Source of the DNA: Deinococcus ficus
Lineage (GTDB): Bacteria > Deinococcota > Deinococci > Deinococcales > Deinococcaceae
Assembly (NCBI RefSeq): GCF_003444775.1
Contig: NZ_CP021081.1
Span: forward strand, 1,352,001-1,416,000
Direction: 5' to 3'
Length of the DNA: 64,000 bases
Shown here piece by piece: positions 31,885 to 41,177 of this stretch. A program made the translations under genes and the position numbers. Positions within the stretch are counted from its first letter, which is position 1; each line of letters opens with the position of its first letter. Below the pieces are notes generated by a model. That model was not told the origin of the DNA and ran no database searches. It saw only the letters and a program-made list of their open reading frames with translations.

Positions 31885-34800
31885 TCAGGTGCCGGCGGTG
31901 CTCCCGTCGCGCTCCAGGCGTTCCAGGTACGCTTTCCCGCCCTCCACGTCTACGCTGAACGCGTCGGACGCCCCGAAGGTCAGGGTCTCGGCCAGCGTCT
32001 CGCTCATCAGGTACTCCTGCCACGCCTCGGCCGCCTCGCGGGCGTCCCCGGTCAGGTCCAGGTGCAGGGTGATGCGGTCGGACACCTCGAAGCCGGCCTT
32101 CTTGCGGCCGTCCTGGATGCCGCGCACGAGGTCGCGGGCCAGGCCCTCGAGTTCCAGTTCGCGGGACAGGGTGGTGTCGAAGGCGACGAGGTACCCGGCT
32201 TCCTCCATCGCGGCGTACCCGTCGGGGGATTTGGCGTCCACGAGCACCTCGTCCGGCCCGAGTTCGTAGCGCTCGCCGTCGGGGGAGACGACCTCGAAGA
32301 ACTTGCCGTCCCGGACGAAGCGGGCGACCTCGGCGGCGTCGGCGGCCTGCAGGGCGGCGCGCACCTGGGGCACGGCCTTGCCGAACTTCTTGCCGAGGAC
32401 CGGCAGGTTGGGCCGCAGCTGGTAGCTGACGAGTTCGGCGTACTGGTCGAGCAGCTCGACCTCCTTGACGTTCAGCTCCTCCTTGATCTGTTCCGCGAAG
32501 CGGCCCAGCGCGGCCGTCTGCTCGGTGGTGCGGGCGCGCAGCATCACGCGCGGCAGCGGCTGACGCTGGCGCAGGCCGGTCTGCCCGCGCACCGCGCGGC
32601 CCAGGGACACCACGCGCAGCACGGCGTCCATCTCGCCCACCAGGGCGGGCGCGGCGAGCGACTCGTCCACGGCCGGCCAGGTGCTCAGGTGCACGCTTTC
32701 GGGCGCGTCAGGCTGCACGCTCAGCACCAGGTTCCGGTACAGTTCCTCGGCCAGAAACGGCGTGAAGGGCGCGGTCAGCTGCGTCACGGTGACGAGTGCG
32801 TGGTGCAGCGTGGCGTACGCGGCGAGGTCCACGCGGCCGTCCCCGGTCCAGAAGCGGCGGCGGTTGCGGCGCACGTACCAGTTGCTGAGGTCCTCGACCA
32901 CGAAGTCCTGCAGCGCGCGGCTGGAGCCGGTCGGGTCGTAGCTGTTCAGGCTGTCCGTGACGGTCTGGATGAGTGCCTGCACCTTGGCGACCAGCCAGCG
33001 GTCCACCTCGGGGCGCTCGGCCACGGGCGGCGCGGCGCTCAGGTCGGGCCGGTCCAGGTTGGCGTACAGCACGAAGAAGCTGTAGGTGTTCCACAGCGTC
33101 AGGAAGTAGCTGCGGAACGCTTCCCCGATCACGTTCATGCCCACGCGGCGGGACAGTTCGGGCGGGGCGGACACGTAGGTGTACCAGCGGGCGGCGTCGG
33201 CGCCGTACGCGTCGAACACCTCCCAGGGGTTCAGGATGTTCCCCTTGCTCTTGCTCATCTTCAGGCCCTTCTCGTCCAGGAAGTGCCCGGCGCAGATCAC
33301 GGACTTGTACGCCACGCTGTCGAACACCATGGTGCCGATCTGGTGCAGGCTGTTGAACCACCCGCGCGTCTGGTCGATGGCCTCGCTGATGTAGTCGGCG
33401 GGGAAGCCGCCCTGTTCGAACACCTCACGGTTCTCGAAGGGGTAGTGGTGCTGCGCGAACGGCATGCTGCCGCTGTCGTACCAGACGTCCATCACGTACG
33501 GCACGCGGCGGAAGGTCTTGTCGTTCACCTCGAAGGTCACGTCGTCCACGTACGGGCGGTGCGGGTCGAAGGCGTCGGTGCGCACGTCCGCGCGGCCACT
33601 CAGGTCGGCCAGTTCCTCGTAGCTGCCGATCACGCGGTACTCGCCGTCCTCGGCTTCCCACACGGGCAGCGGCGTGCCCCAGTAGCGGTTGCGGCTGATG
33701 TTCCAGTCGATCAGGTTCTCCAGCCACCCGCCGTAGCGGCCGTTGCGGATGTGCGCGGGGTGCCAGTCGATGGTCTGGTTCAGCTCGATCAGGCGGTCTT
33801 TCAGGCGGGTGTTGTTCAGGTACCAGCTCTCGGTGGCGTAGTACATCAGCGGCGTGCCGCAGCGCCAGCAGTGCGGGTAGCTGTGCACGAAGTTCTTCTC
33901 GCGCCACATCACGCCCCGGGCGCGCAGGTCGCGGATGATGTCGGTGTTCGCGTCCCGGAAGAACGCGCCCTTCCACGGTCCGAAGCGGTGCTTGCCCTCG
34001 CTGTCCACGCCGACCAGCACCGGCCAGCCGTAGTTCCGGGCGAGACGCATGTCGTCCTCGCCGAAGCTGGGCGCGGTGTGCACGATGCCGGTGCCGTCAC
34101 TGTCACTCACGTACGTGTCCAGGCCGGCCGTCCAGCAGGCCCTGCCCTCGCCCTCGGCCGTCCAGGCCTCGGTGAAGGGCGGCTCGTACGCCACGCGGTC
34201 CAGGTCGGTGCCCTTGAAGGCCTTAAGCACCTCGGCGTTCTCGCCGAGCACCTCCGAGAGCAGGCTGCGGGCCAGGATCAGCGCCTTGCCGTCCTTGTCG
34301 AGTGCGGCCACGTACTCGAAGTCCGGGTGCACGGCCACACCCACGTTGTACGGCAGGGTCCACGGGGTCGTCGTCCACACCAGGAACGCCGCGCCGTCCG
34401 GCAGGCCCAGCGCGGCCGGGTCTTTCAGGTCGAAGGTCACGTAGATGCTGGGGTCCTGGATGTCCTTGTACCCGTCGCTGACCTCGGCGTTGGAGAGCGT
34501 GGTGCCGTCCTTCGGGCAGTAGGGCGCCACGCGGAAGCCCTTGTACAGCAGGCCTTTCTCGTCCAGCTGCTTGACGCTCCACCACACCGACTCGATGTAG
34601 TTGCGGTGCAGGGTCATGTAGGGCTCGTCGAGGTTCACCCAGAACGCCATGCGCTCAGTGAAGCGCCGCCACTCCTGCTCGTACTCGAAGACGCTCTCGC
34701 GGCACTGCGCGTTGAACTTCTCGATGCCGTACGCCTCCACCTCGCGCTTGCTGCCCAGGCCGAGCTTCTTCTCCACCTGCAGTTCCACCGGCAGGCCGTG

Positions 34801-35076
34801 CGTGTCCCAGCCGGCTTTGCGGGGCACATGGTAGCCCTGCATGGTCTTGAAGCGCGGGAAGAGGTCCTTGAGGCTGCGGGATTCCACGTGGTGGATGCCG
34901 GGCACGCCGTTCGCGGTGGGCGGGCCCTCGTAGAAGGTGTAGAGCGGCCCGCCGGCGGTCTGTTCCAGGCTGCGCTCGAAGATCTTCTGCTCGTCCCACC
35001 ACTTCAGGGTGGCCTGTTCCATCTCGGGGAAACTGGGGTTCTGCTGCACGGGTCTGAACGGGGGGCGGGTGGTCAT
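31885..35076 (-). CDS. ileS: Isoleucyl-tRNA synthetase
   Basis: Charges tRNA(Ile). The 1063-residue class I synthetase is of the longer type also found in eukaryotes and some bacteria. Seen: the HIGH region PPTANGVPGIHHVESR, the editing (CP1) domain with TTTPWTLPYNVGVAV and DGTGIVHTAPSFGEDD, the KMSKS signature (GLKMSKSKGN) and a long C-terminal anticodon-binding region. ATG 35076 has AAGGAG upstream. The gene is preceded by an approximately 330-nt T-box leader that ties expression to uncharged tRNA(Ile). The long type is generally considered mupirocin-resistant. Confidence 0.97.
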   Translation of the reverse strand: MTTRPPFRPVQQNPSFPEMEQATLKWWDEQKIFERSLEQTAGGPLYTFYEGPPTANGVPGIHHVESRSLKDLFPRFKTMQGYHVPRKAGWDTHGLPVELQVEKKLGLGSKREVEAYGIEKFNAQCRESVFEYEQEWRRFTERMAFWVNLDEPYMTLHRNYIESVWWSVKQLDEKGLLYKGFRVAPYCPKDGTTLSNAEVSDGYKDIQDPSIYVTFDLKDPAALGLPDGAAFLVWTTTPWTLPYNVGVAVHPDFEYVAALDKDGKALILARSLLSEVLGENAEVLKAFKGTDLDRVAYEPPFTEAWTAEGEGRACWTAGLDTYVSDSDGTGIVHTAPSFGEDDMRLARNYGWPVLVGVDSEGKHRFGPWKGAFFRDANTDIIRDLRARGVMWREKNFVHSYPHCWRCGTPLMYYATESWYLNNTRLKDRLIELNQTIDWHPAHIRNGRYGGWLENLIDWNISRNRYWGTPLPVWEAEDGEYRVIGSYEELADLSGRADVRTDAFDPHRPYVDDVTFEVNDKTFRRVPYVMDVWYDSGSMPFAQHHYPFENREVFEQGGFPADYISEAIDQTRGWFNSLHQIGTMVFDSVAYKSVICAGHFLDEKGLKMSKSKGNILNPWEVFDAYGADAARWYTYVSAPPELSRRVGMNVIGEAFRSYFLTLWNTYSFFVLYANLDRPDLSAAPPVAERPEVDRWLVAKVQALIQTVTDSLNSYDPTGSSRALQDFVVEDLSNWYVRRNRRRFWTGDGRVDLAAYATLHHALVTVTQLTAPFTPFLAEELYRNLVLSVQPDAPESVHLSTWPAVDESLAAPALVGEMDAVLRVVSLGRAVRGQTGLRQRQPLPRVMLRARTTEQTAALGRFAEQIKEELNVKEVELLDQYAELVSYQLRPNLPVLGKKFGKAVPQVRAALQAADAAEVARFVRDGKFFEVVSPDGERYELGPDEVLVDAKSPDGYAAMEEAGYLVAFDTTLSRELELEGLARDLVRGIQDGRKKAGFEVSDRITLHLDLTGDAREAAEAWQEYLMSETLAETLTFGASDAFSVDVEGGKAYLERLERDGSTAGT

Positions 35077-35084
35077 CGGGCACT

Positions 35085-35402
35085 CCTTGGAAGGCAGGGT
35101 GGACTGTGGGGGATCAACGGCAGACGCCGCGCCTCAGCGGTTGCTGGGACGCGGCGGACAGGGCCAGTGCGTGGTACCACCCAACTTCACTCCTCGTGCG
35201 GAGTCTCGTTGCAGGTCCCTCTGTCGCGGGGCGTACGGACGGGTCTACTGGGCCGCGGGGGGCGGTTCTTCCGTCGGCGCGGGCGGTGATCTTCGGCACT
35301 CGGACGTGAACGTCAGGCTCTCACCGTCCCTGACTCGCTCGTGTTCCGGTTCCGGGCGTACTGTCCGCTCGTTCGCCTGAAGCTGTGGTCCCGCAGGCGG
35401 GA
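35085..35402 (-). promoter_or_regulatory. T-box riboswitch upstream of ileS
   Basis: The conserved T-box antiterminator sequence TGGGTGGTACCACG is present on the minus strand (plus 35170-35183). It lies in a long structured leader between a good promoter and the ileS ribosome binding site. Upstream, a GAAGATCACC segment carries a candidate isoleucine specifier ATC (plus 35288-35290) in a region where stem I should lie. T-box leaders sense uncharged tRNA. Whether this one controls termination or translation is unclear, since no T-run terminator is obvious. The 5' boundary is inferred from the promoter. Confidence 0.85.
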
Positions 35403-35408
35403 CAGATC

Positions 35409-35438
35409 ATGGTAGGCCGCGACCCGCCCGGGGGTCAA
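35409..35438 (-). promoter_or_regulatory. ileS promoter
   Basis: -35 TTGACC (35433-35438) and -10 TACCAT (35409-35414) on the minus strand, separated by 18 nt: the clearest two-element promoter on this strand. Confidence 0.75.
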
Positions 35439-35483
35439 TCCGCCATCCGGCGGGGATGGGCGGCACGCGGCGCGCACGGGCAG

Positions 35484-35590
35484 TATGCTGTCATATCCGG
35501 GGCAGTGCGGCCTGGGCCTGAGCCCTTGGCGGCCAAGCGCTCCCCGATACGGAACGGCAGCCCCCAGGCGGGGCCGCCCTGGAGGGCAAC
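35484..35590 (+). promoter_or_regulatory. Promoter and leader of the fsa-rho operon
   Basis: TATGCT at 35484-35489 is a -10 candidate; the leader to ATG 35591 is about 95 nt. GGAGGG just before the start can pair with an upstream CCC-CCAGG segment (around 35561-35568), so the ribosome binding site may be partly hidden in a hairpin. That pairing was judged by eye only. Confidence 0.4.
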
Positions 35591-36244
35591 ATGGAATTCT
35601 TCATCGATACCGCCATCGTCGACGAGATCAGGGAAATTGGCGAGTGGGGCGTCCTGGCGGGCGTCACCACCAACCCCAGCCTGATCGTCGCTTCGGGACG
35701 GGATTTCCGGGAAGTCGTGCTGGAGATCGCCGGAATGGTCGGCGGCGCCATCAGCGCCGAGGTCACCGCGCTGGACGCCGAAGGCATGATCAAGGAAGGC
35801 CGCGAGGTCGCCGCCTGGAACGAGCACGTCGTCGTGAAACTGCCCCTGACGCCCGCCGGGCTGCAGGCCTGCAAGGCCCTGACCGCCGACGGCATCAGGA
35901 CCAACGTCACCCTGTGCTTCAGCGTGCCGCAGGCCCTGCTGGCCGCCCGCGCCGGCGCCACGTACATCAGCCCCTTCGCGGGCCGCGTGGACGACATCGG
36001 CTGGGACGGCATTCAGCTGATCCGCGAGATCAAGGAAGCGTACGTGCTGGGCGGCATCGAGACGAAGGTGCTGGCCGCCAGCATCCGCCACCCCATGCAC
36101 GTGCAGCAGGCCGCGCTGGCCGGCGCGGACGTCGCCACCATTCCCTACAAGGTGTTCAAGCAGATGGTCAGTCACCCCCTCACGGACAAGGGCCTGGACG
36201 GGTTCATGAAGGACTGGGCCAAGCGGGGTGAGGCGAAACAGTGA
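35591..36244 (+). CDS. fsa: Transaldolase / fructose-6-phosphate aldolase family
   Basis: A 217-residue member of the small transaldolase family (Fsa/TalC). It transfers dihydroxyacetone units in the pentose phosphate pathway or cleaves fructose-6-phosphate. Seen: [22 protein letters not shown], the Schiff-base lysine in [44 protein letters not shown] and [15 protein letters not shown]. Sequence alone does not separate transaldolase from aldolase activity. It overlaps rho by 4 nt (GTGA). Confidence 0.92.
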   Translation: MEFFIDTAIVDEIREIGEWGVLAGVTTNPSLIVASGRDFREVVLEIAGMVGGAISAEVTALDAEGMIKEGREVAAWNEHVVVKLPLTPAGLQACKALTADGIRTNVTLCFSVPQALLAARAGATYISPFAGRVDDIGWDGIQLIREIKEAYVLGGIETKVLAASIRHPMHVQQAALAGADVATIPYKVFKQMVSHPLTDKGLDGFMKDWAKRGEAKQ

Positions 36245-37518
36245 CCGAATCCGCGCCACGGGGCCTGCCCTACCACGAGTTGCAGCAGAAGATTCTCCCG
36301 GAACTGCACCTGATCGCGGCCGGGTACGGCATCGAGAACTACCGCAAACTCAAGAAAGACGCCCTGGCCCTGGCGATCATGGAACACCAGGCCCAGGCCG
36401 AGGGGCAGGTCCTGGCGCGCGGCTTCCTGGAAATCAGCCCCGACGGCTACGGCTTCCTGCAGTCCGACCTGCTGGACCCGCAGAGCCGCACCGTGCTGGT
36501 CACGTCTGGCCTGATCCGCCAGTTCCACCTGCGGACCGGCGACGAGGTGATCGGCCGCGCCCGCCTGCCGCGCGAGAACGAACGCTACGGCTCGCTGGTG
36601 CGCGTGGAGGCCGTGAACGGCCTGGACCCCGACACGTCCCGCAGCCGCCCGCGCTTCGATGACCTGACGCCCACCTTCCCGGACCACCAGCTCGTCCTGG
36701 AAGACCCCACCATGGACGACGGCCTGAGCCTGCGCGTGGTGGACCTGCTCGTCCCCATCGGGCGCGGGCAGCGGGCGCTGATCGTCGCGCCGCCCAAGGC
36801 GGGGAAGACCACGCTGCTGAAAAAGATCGCCAACAGCATCGTGAAGAACTACCCCGACGTCACCGTGATGGTCCTGCTCGTGGACGAACGCCCGGAGGAA
36901 GTCACGGACTTCCGGGAGAGCGTGCAGGGCGCCCAGGTGATTGCCAGCACCTTCGACGAGCCGCCCCAGCACCACGTGCGCGTGGCGGAGTTCGTGCACG
37001 AACGCGCCCGGCGCATCGTGGAGGAAGGCGGGCACGTGGTGATCCTGCTCGACTCCATCACCCGTCTCGCGCGGGCGAACAACCTCGTCACGCCCCCCAC
37101 CGGGCGGACGCTCTCCGGGGGTCTGGACAGCAACGCCCTGCACTGGCCCAAGCGCTTCCTGGGCGCGGCGCGCAACATCCGCGAGGGGGGCAGCCTGACC
37201 ATCCTGGCGACCGCGCTGGTGGAAACCGGCAGCCGCATGGACGACGTGATTTTCGAGGAGTTCAAGGGCACCGGCAACGCTGAACTGGTCCTCAGTCGGC
37301 GCCTGGAAGAGCGCCGCATCTTCCCGGCGCTGGACATCCTGAAGTCCGGCACGCGCCGCGAGGAACTGTTGCTGCAGCCCGAGGTGCTGAAGAAGATGTG
37401 GCTGCTGCGCAAGGTGATCAGCGACATGGATCCCGCCGACGCGATGGACATGCTGGTGGGCCGCATGGGCAAGACCCGCAACAACGTCGAATTCCTCCAG
37501 TCCCTGACGGGAGGGTAA
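36241..37518 (+). CDS. rho: Transcription termination factor Rho
   Basis: A hexameric RNA helicase/ATPase that ends transcription. The 425-residue product has an N-terminal Rho helix bundle ([34 protein letters not shown]) and an RNA-binding cold-shock-like domain ([15 protein letters not shown]). The ATPase core has Walker [16 protein letters not shown], Walker [14 protein letters not shown], the Q-loop region ([21 protein letters not shown]) and the R-loop [15 protein letters not shown]. The GTG start overlaps the aldolase stop, so Rho is made from a metabolic-gene operon. Confidence 0.97.
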   Translation: MTESAPRGLPYHELQQKILPELHLIAAGYGIENYRKLKKDALALAIMEHQAQAEGQVLARGFLEISPDGYGFLQSDLLDPQSRTVLVTSGLIRQFHLRTGDEVIGRARLPRENERYGSLVRVEAVNGLDPDTSRSRPRFDDLTPTFPDHQLVLEDPTMDDGLSLRVVDLLVPIGRGQRALIVAPPKAGKTTLLKKIANSIVKNYPDVTVMVLLVDERPEEVTDFRESVQGAQVIASTFDEPPQHHVRVAEFVHERARRIVEEGGHVVILLDSITRLARANNLVTPPTGRTLSGGLDSNALHWPKRFLGAARNIREGGSLTILATALVETGSRMDDVIFEEFKGTGNAELVLSRRLEERRIFPALDILKSGTRREELLLQPEVLKKMWLLRKVISDMDPADAMDMLVGRMGKTRNNVEFLQSLTGG

Positions 37519-37564
37519 GGGGCCGCGTGCCTCCAGCTCTCACTCCCTGTCCTGGCGGCCCCGC

Positions 37565-37939
37565 ATGAGGCCGCCTTCCCGCGTGCTGATCGTGGACGAC
37601 GAGGCGCAGATCGTGGAACTGCTGCAGCTGACGCTGGAGATGCACGGCATGCAGGTCCGCACCGCCATGTCCGGCCCGGAAGCGCTGGAACTGGCCGGCC
37701 AGCATTCCTTCGACGTGATCATCATGGACGTGCTGATGGTCCCCTGGGACGGCTTCGAGACGGTGCGGCGCCTGGGCGCCCGCATGGGCCCGGCGCTGCC
37801 GCCCGTGGTGTTCCTGTCGGGCCTGAACCTCGCGGAGGACCTGCCGCGCGTGCCCGGCCTGCGGGCCGAGTACCTGGTCAAGCCGTTCCGGCCGGCGCAC
37901 CTGATCGAGGCGCTGAACCGCGTCGTCCGCAAATCCTGA
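37565..37939 (+). CDS. Single-domain response regulator
   Basis: A 124-residue receiver domain without an output domain. VLIVDDEAQIVELLQ gives the acidic pocket. VIIMDVLMVPWDG carries the phospho-acceptor Asp, VVFLSG the conserved Ser/Thr, and YLVKPFRPAHLIEAL the Lys. No histidine kinase is adjacent. It lies 46 nt behind rho and may be cotranscribed. A hairpin follows immediately. Confidence 0.9.
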   Translation: MRPPSRVLIVDDEAQIVELLQLTLEMHGMQVRTAMSGPEALELAGQHSFDVIIMDVLMVPWDGFETVRRLGARMGPALPPVVFLSGLNLAEDLPRVPGLRAEYLVKPFRPAHLIEALNRVVRKS

Positions 37940-37961
37940 TCTGACCCCTTCGGGTCCTCCG

Positions 37962-37987
37962 AACTGGCCCTCACCATGGGGCCAGTT
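37962..37987 (+). terminator. Hairpin terminator overlapping the pdxS promoter region
   Basis: AACTGGCCC (37962-37970) pairs with GGGCCAGTT (37979-37987), followed by TGCGTTT. The T-rich part runs straight into the pdxS -10 box. Confidence 0.7.
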
Positions 37988-37993
37988 TGCGTT

Positions 37994-37999
37994 TACGCT
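37994..37999 (+). promoter_or_regulatory. -10 box, leaderless start of pdxS
   Basis: TACGCT ends 6 nt before ATG 38006. Confidence 0.6.
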
Positions 38000-38005
38000 C
38001 GGCAC

Positions 38006-38882
<877 letters not shown>

Positions 38883-38893
<11 letters not shown>

Positions 38894-39494
38894 CGCCCCG
38901 CGGGTGGGTGTCCTGGCCCTCCAGGGCGCCTTCCGCGAACACCGCAGCCTGCTTGAAGGACTGGGCGCGCAGGTCACCGAGGTCCGCCTGCCACACCACC
39001 TCAGCGGCCTGAACGGCCTGGTGCTGCCCGGCGGAGAGAGTACCACCATGGCGAACCTGCTCAGCGCCTATGGACTGTGGGACCCCATCCGTGCCTTCCA
39101 CGCGGCCGGGAACGCCATGTGGGGCACCTGTGCCGGCGCGATCCTGCTCGCCCGAGAGGTCGAGGGTGCCCCCCCGCAGTTCGGCGGCCGGCAGGACAGC
39201 CTGGGCCTGCTGGACGTGACCGTGCAGCGCAACGCCTTCGGCCGGCAGGTGGACTCCTTCAGCGCGCCGCTCTCCGTGCAGGGCCTGTCCACGCCGTTCC
39301 CGGGCGTATTCATCCGCGCGCCCCTGTTCCGCCGCACCGGCCAGGACGTGCAGGTTCTCGCCCGCCACGGGGAGGACGCCGTGATGGTCCGGCAGGGGAG
39401 GGCGCTGGGCACGGTGTTCCACCCGGAACTCACCCGGGACGCCCGCGTTCACGAACTCTTTCTGAACCTCTGCCCGCACCCCCTCCCGGCCTGA
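38883..39494 (+). CDS. pdxT: Pyridoxal 5'-phosphate synthase, PdxT glutaminase subunit
   Basis: A class I glutaminase that feeds ammonia to PdxS. The 203-residue product has [28 protein letters not shown], the nucleophile Cys in [12 protein letters not shown] and the His-Glu pair in [11 protein letters not shown] 38883 lies inside the pdxS 3' end, giving translational coupling. Confidence 0.96.
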
Positions 39495-39513
39495 CAACGC
39501 GGCGGTCCTCCCG

Positions 39514-39519
39514 TATGCT
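39514..39519 (+). promoter_or_regulatory. -10 box, leaderless start of alpha/beta hydrolase 1
   Basis: TATGCT ends 6 nt before GTG 39526. Confidence 0.55.
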
Positions 39520-39525
39520 TCCGGC

Positions 39526-40317
39526 GTGCGACGCGCCCCCCGCCCCCCCGCAGAGTGGTTCCAGGCGGAACCCGGCGGCCCCCGCCTGTCCGTGCAGCGC
39601 ACTGGCAGCGGCGGGCCGCCCGTCGTGCTGCTGCACGGCCTGAGCGGCTCGGCGCACTGGTGGAGGGACAACGTGCCCGCGCTGGCCGAGGGCCACGACG
39701 TGTACCTGCTGGAACTCGCGGGGTTCGGCCGCGCGTGGCGGGACCGCGCCCTGAGCGTCACCGACGCCGCCCACCTGATCGGCGCGTGGCTGGCCGCGCG
39801 CGACCTGCACGACGTGACCCTGATCGGCCACTCCATGGGCGGACAGATCAGCGCCCTAGTCGCCGCGCAGCACCCGGAGCGCGTGCGGAACCTCGTGCTC
39901 GCCTGCGCCAGCGGCCTGCTGGAGTCCAGCGTGCAGCGCGCCGCCCTGAACCTCCCCCGCGCCCTGGCGACTGGACGGAAATCCTTCGTGCCCCGCATCC
40001 TGGCCGACGGGCTGCGCGCCGGGCCCCGGAACCTGTGGCTCAGCTCCAGCAGCCTGCTCACCGGCGGCCTTCAGGACGTGCTCCCGACCCTCAAAGCCCG
40101 CACGCTGGTCGTGTGGGGCGGCCGGGACGCCCTGGTGCCCGTGCAACTCGGCCGCCGCATGAGCGCCGCCATCCCCGGCGCCACCCACGTGGAATTCGAC
40201 CGGGCCGGGCACGTAGTCATGGTGGATGCCGCCGAAGACTTCAACCGCGCCGTGCTCGACTTCCTCCGGGACGACCACCAGAAGGACCGCGGTAACGCGG
40301 GGGACGCCAGCTCTTGA
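39526..40317 (+). CDS. Alpha/beta hydrolase 1
   Basis: A 263-residue alpha/beta-hydrolase-fold protein. Seen: the oxyanion region VVLLHGLSGSAHWW, the nucleophile elbow GHSMGG, the acidic residue in WGGRDALVP and the His in DRAGHVVMVDAAEDF. The substrate is unknown; it resembles MhpC-type C-C or ester hydrolases. It overlaps a second hydrolase by 4 nt (TTGA), so the two form an operon. Confidence 0.85.
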   Translation: MRRAPRPPAEWFQAEPGGPRLSVQRTGSGGPPVVLLHGLSGSAHWWRDNVPALAEGHDVYLLELAGFGRAWRDRALSVTDAAHLIGAWLAARDLHDVTLIGHSMGGQISALVAAQHPERVRNLVLACASGLLESSVQRAALNLPRALATGRKSFVPRILADGLRAGPRNLWLSSSSLLTGGLQDVLPTLKARTLVVWGGRDALVPVQLGRRMSAAIPGATHVEFDRAGHVVMVDAAEDFNRAVLDFLRDDHQKDRGNAGDASS

Positions 40318-41054
40318 CCTCCCCCTCACGGCATGACTACGTGACGGTCCTGGGCGTGCGCACCCACGCCCGCGTGTGGGGCAGCGGCCCGCCCCTCGTG
40401 ATCGTGCCGGGCCTGGGCTGCTCCGCGTGGATGTACACACGCCTCGCCCGGCGGCTGGCACGGACGCACACCGTGTACGGCTACGATCCGCCCGGTCACG
40501 GCCTGAGCGGCGGAACCTGGTGGGGCCGGGCGGACCTTCCTGGTCTGGTGGAGCACCTCCGGGCGTGGCTGACCGTAAAGGGGTTCGGGCCGGTGCCCAT
40601 CGTGGGCCACTCGCTGGGTGGGGAAGTCCTGTTTGACCTTGCGGCCCGTCACCCGGAGTGCCTGAGTGCACTGATCGCCGTGGCGCCCACCGGCATCCCG
40701 GAGAACCCGAGTGTTCGCGTGCAGCTGACCCGGCTGATGAAAGACCTGCCGCGGGAGAGGGGAGAGCTGATGCTGCGCGGCATCCCCTCCTACCTGCGCT
40801 GCGGGCCGCTGCGGATGCTGCGGCTCGCCCGCGGACAGGTGGAACACCTCAGCGGCCCACACCTGCACCTCGTCCACACCCGGAATCTGCTGATCTACAC
40901 CCCGAGTGACCCGGTCATTCACGTCTGGACGGTGAAAGCCCTGAGAGACCGCGTTCCCGGCAACGAGAGCGTGGAGATCCCCGGAGGGACACACGCCGTC
41001 ACGGATTCCTGCCCGGATGCCGTCGCAGACGCCATTCATGCCTTTCTTCGATAG
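40314..41054 (+). CDS. Alpha/beta hydrolase 2
   Basis: A 246-residue alpha/beta hydrolase with PPLVIVPGLGCSAWMY, YDPPGHGLS, the nucleophile elbow GHSLGG and a terminal PGGTHAVTDSCPDAV carrying the catalytic His. The start is the rare TTG at 40314 overlapping the TGA of hydrolase 1. No terminator with a T-run follows; instead there is a short AT-rich stretch. Confidence 0.82.
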   Translation: MTSPSRHDYVTVLGVRTHARVWGSGPPLVIVPGLGCSAWMYTRLARRLARTHTVYGYDPPGHGLSGGTWWGRADLPGLVEHLRAWLTVKGFGPVPIVGHSLGGEVLFDLAARHPECLSALIAVAPTGIPENPSVRVQLTRLMKDLPRERGELMLRGIPSYLRCGPLRMLRLARGQVEHLSGPHLHLVHTRNLLIYTPSDPVIHVWTVKALRDRVPGNESVEIPGGTHAVTDSCPDAVADAIHAFLR

Positions 41055-41177
41055 TGATCGACTCGACAAGTCGGAATATATCCAACTAGAGCCATAATCA
41101 GCAAAAACCATAGGCAGAGCAGCCAGATGAAACCGAAGGTGAAAATATTCACCTGTATAAGCTATTGTGCATGATAG
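41055..41177. other. AT-rich intergenic spacer with two inverted repeats and a GAATATATCCAA word
   Basis: This spacer is markedly AT-rich for the window. CGACT/AGTCG forms a small hairpin (41059-41073), immediately followed by GAATATATCCAA (41074-41085), the third copy of that word. A second inverted repeat, GGTGAA/TTCACC around AATA, lies at 41138-41153. No ORF is seen. It sits between convergent genes and may hold terminators for both, or be a scar. Confidence 0.55.
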
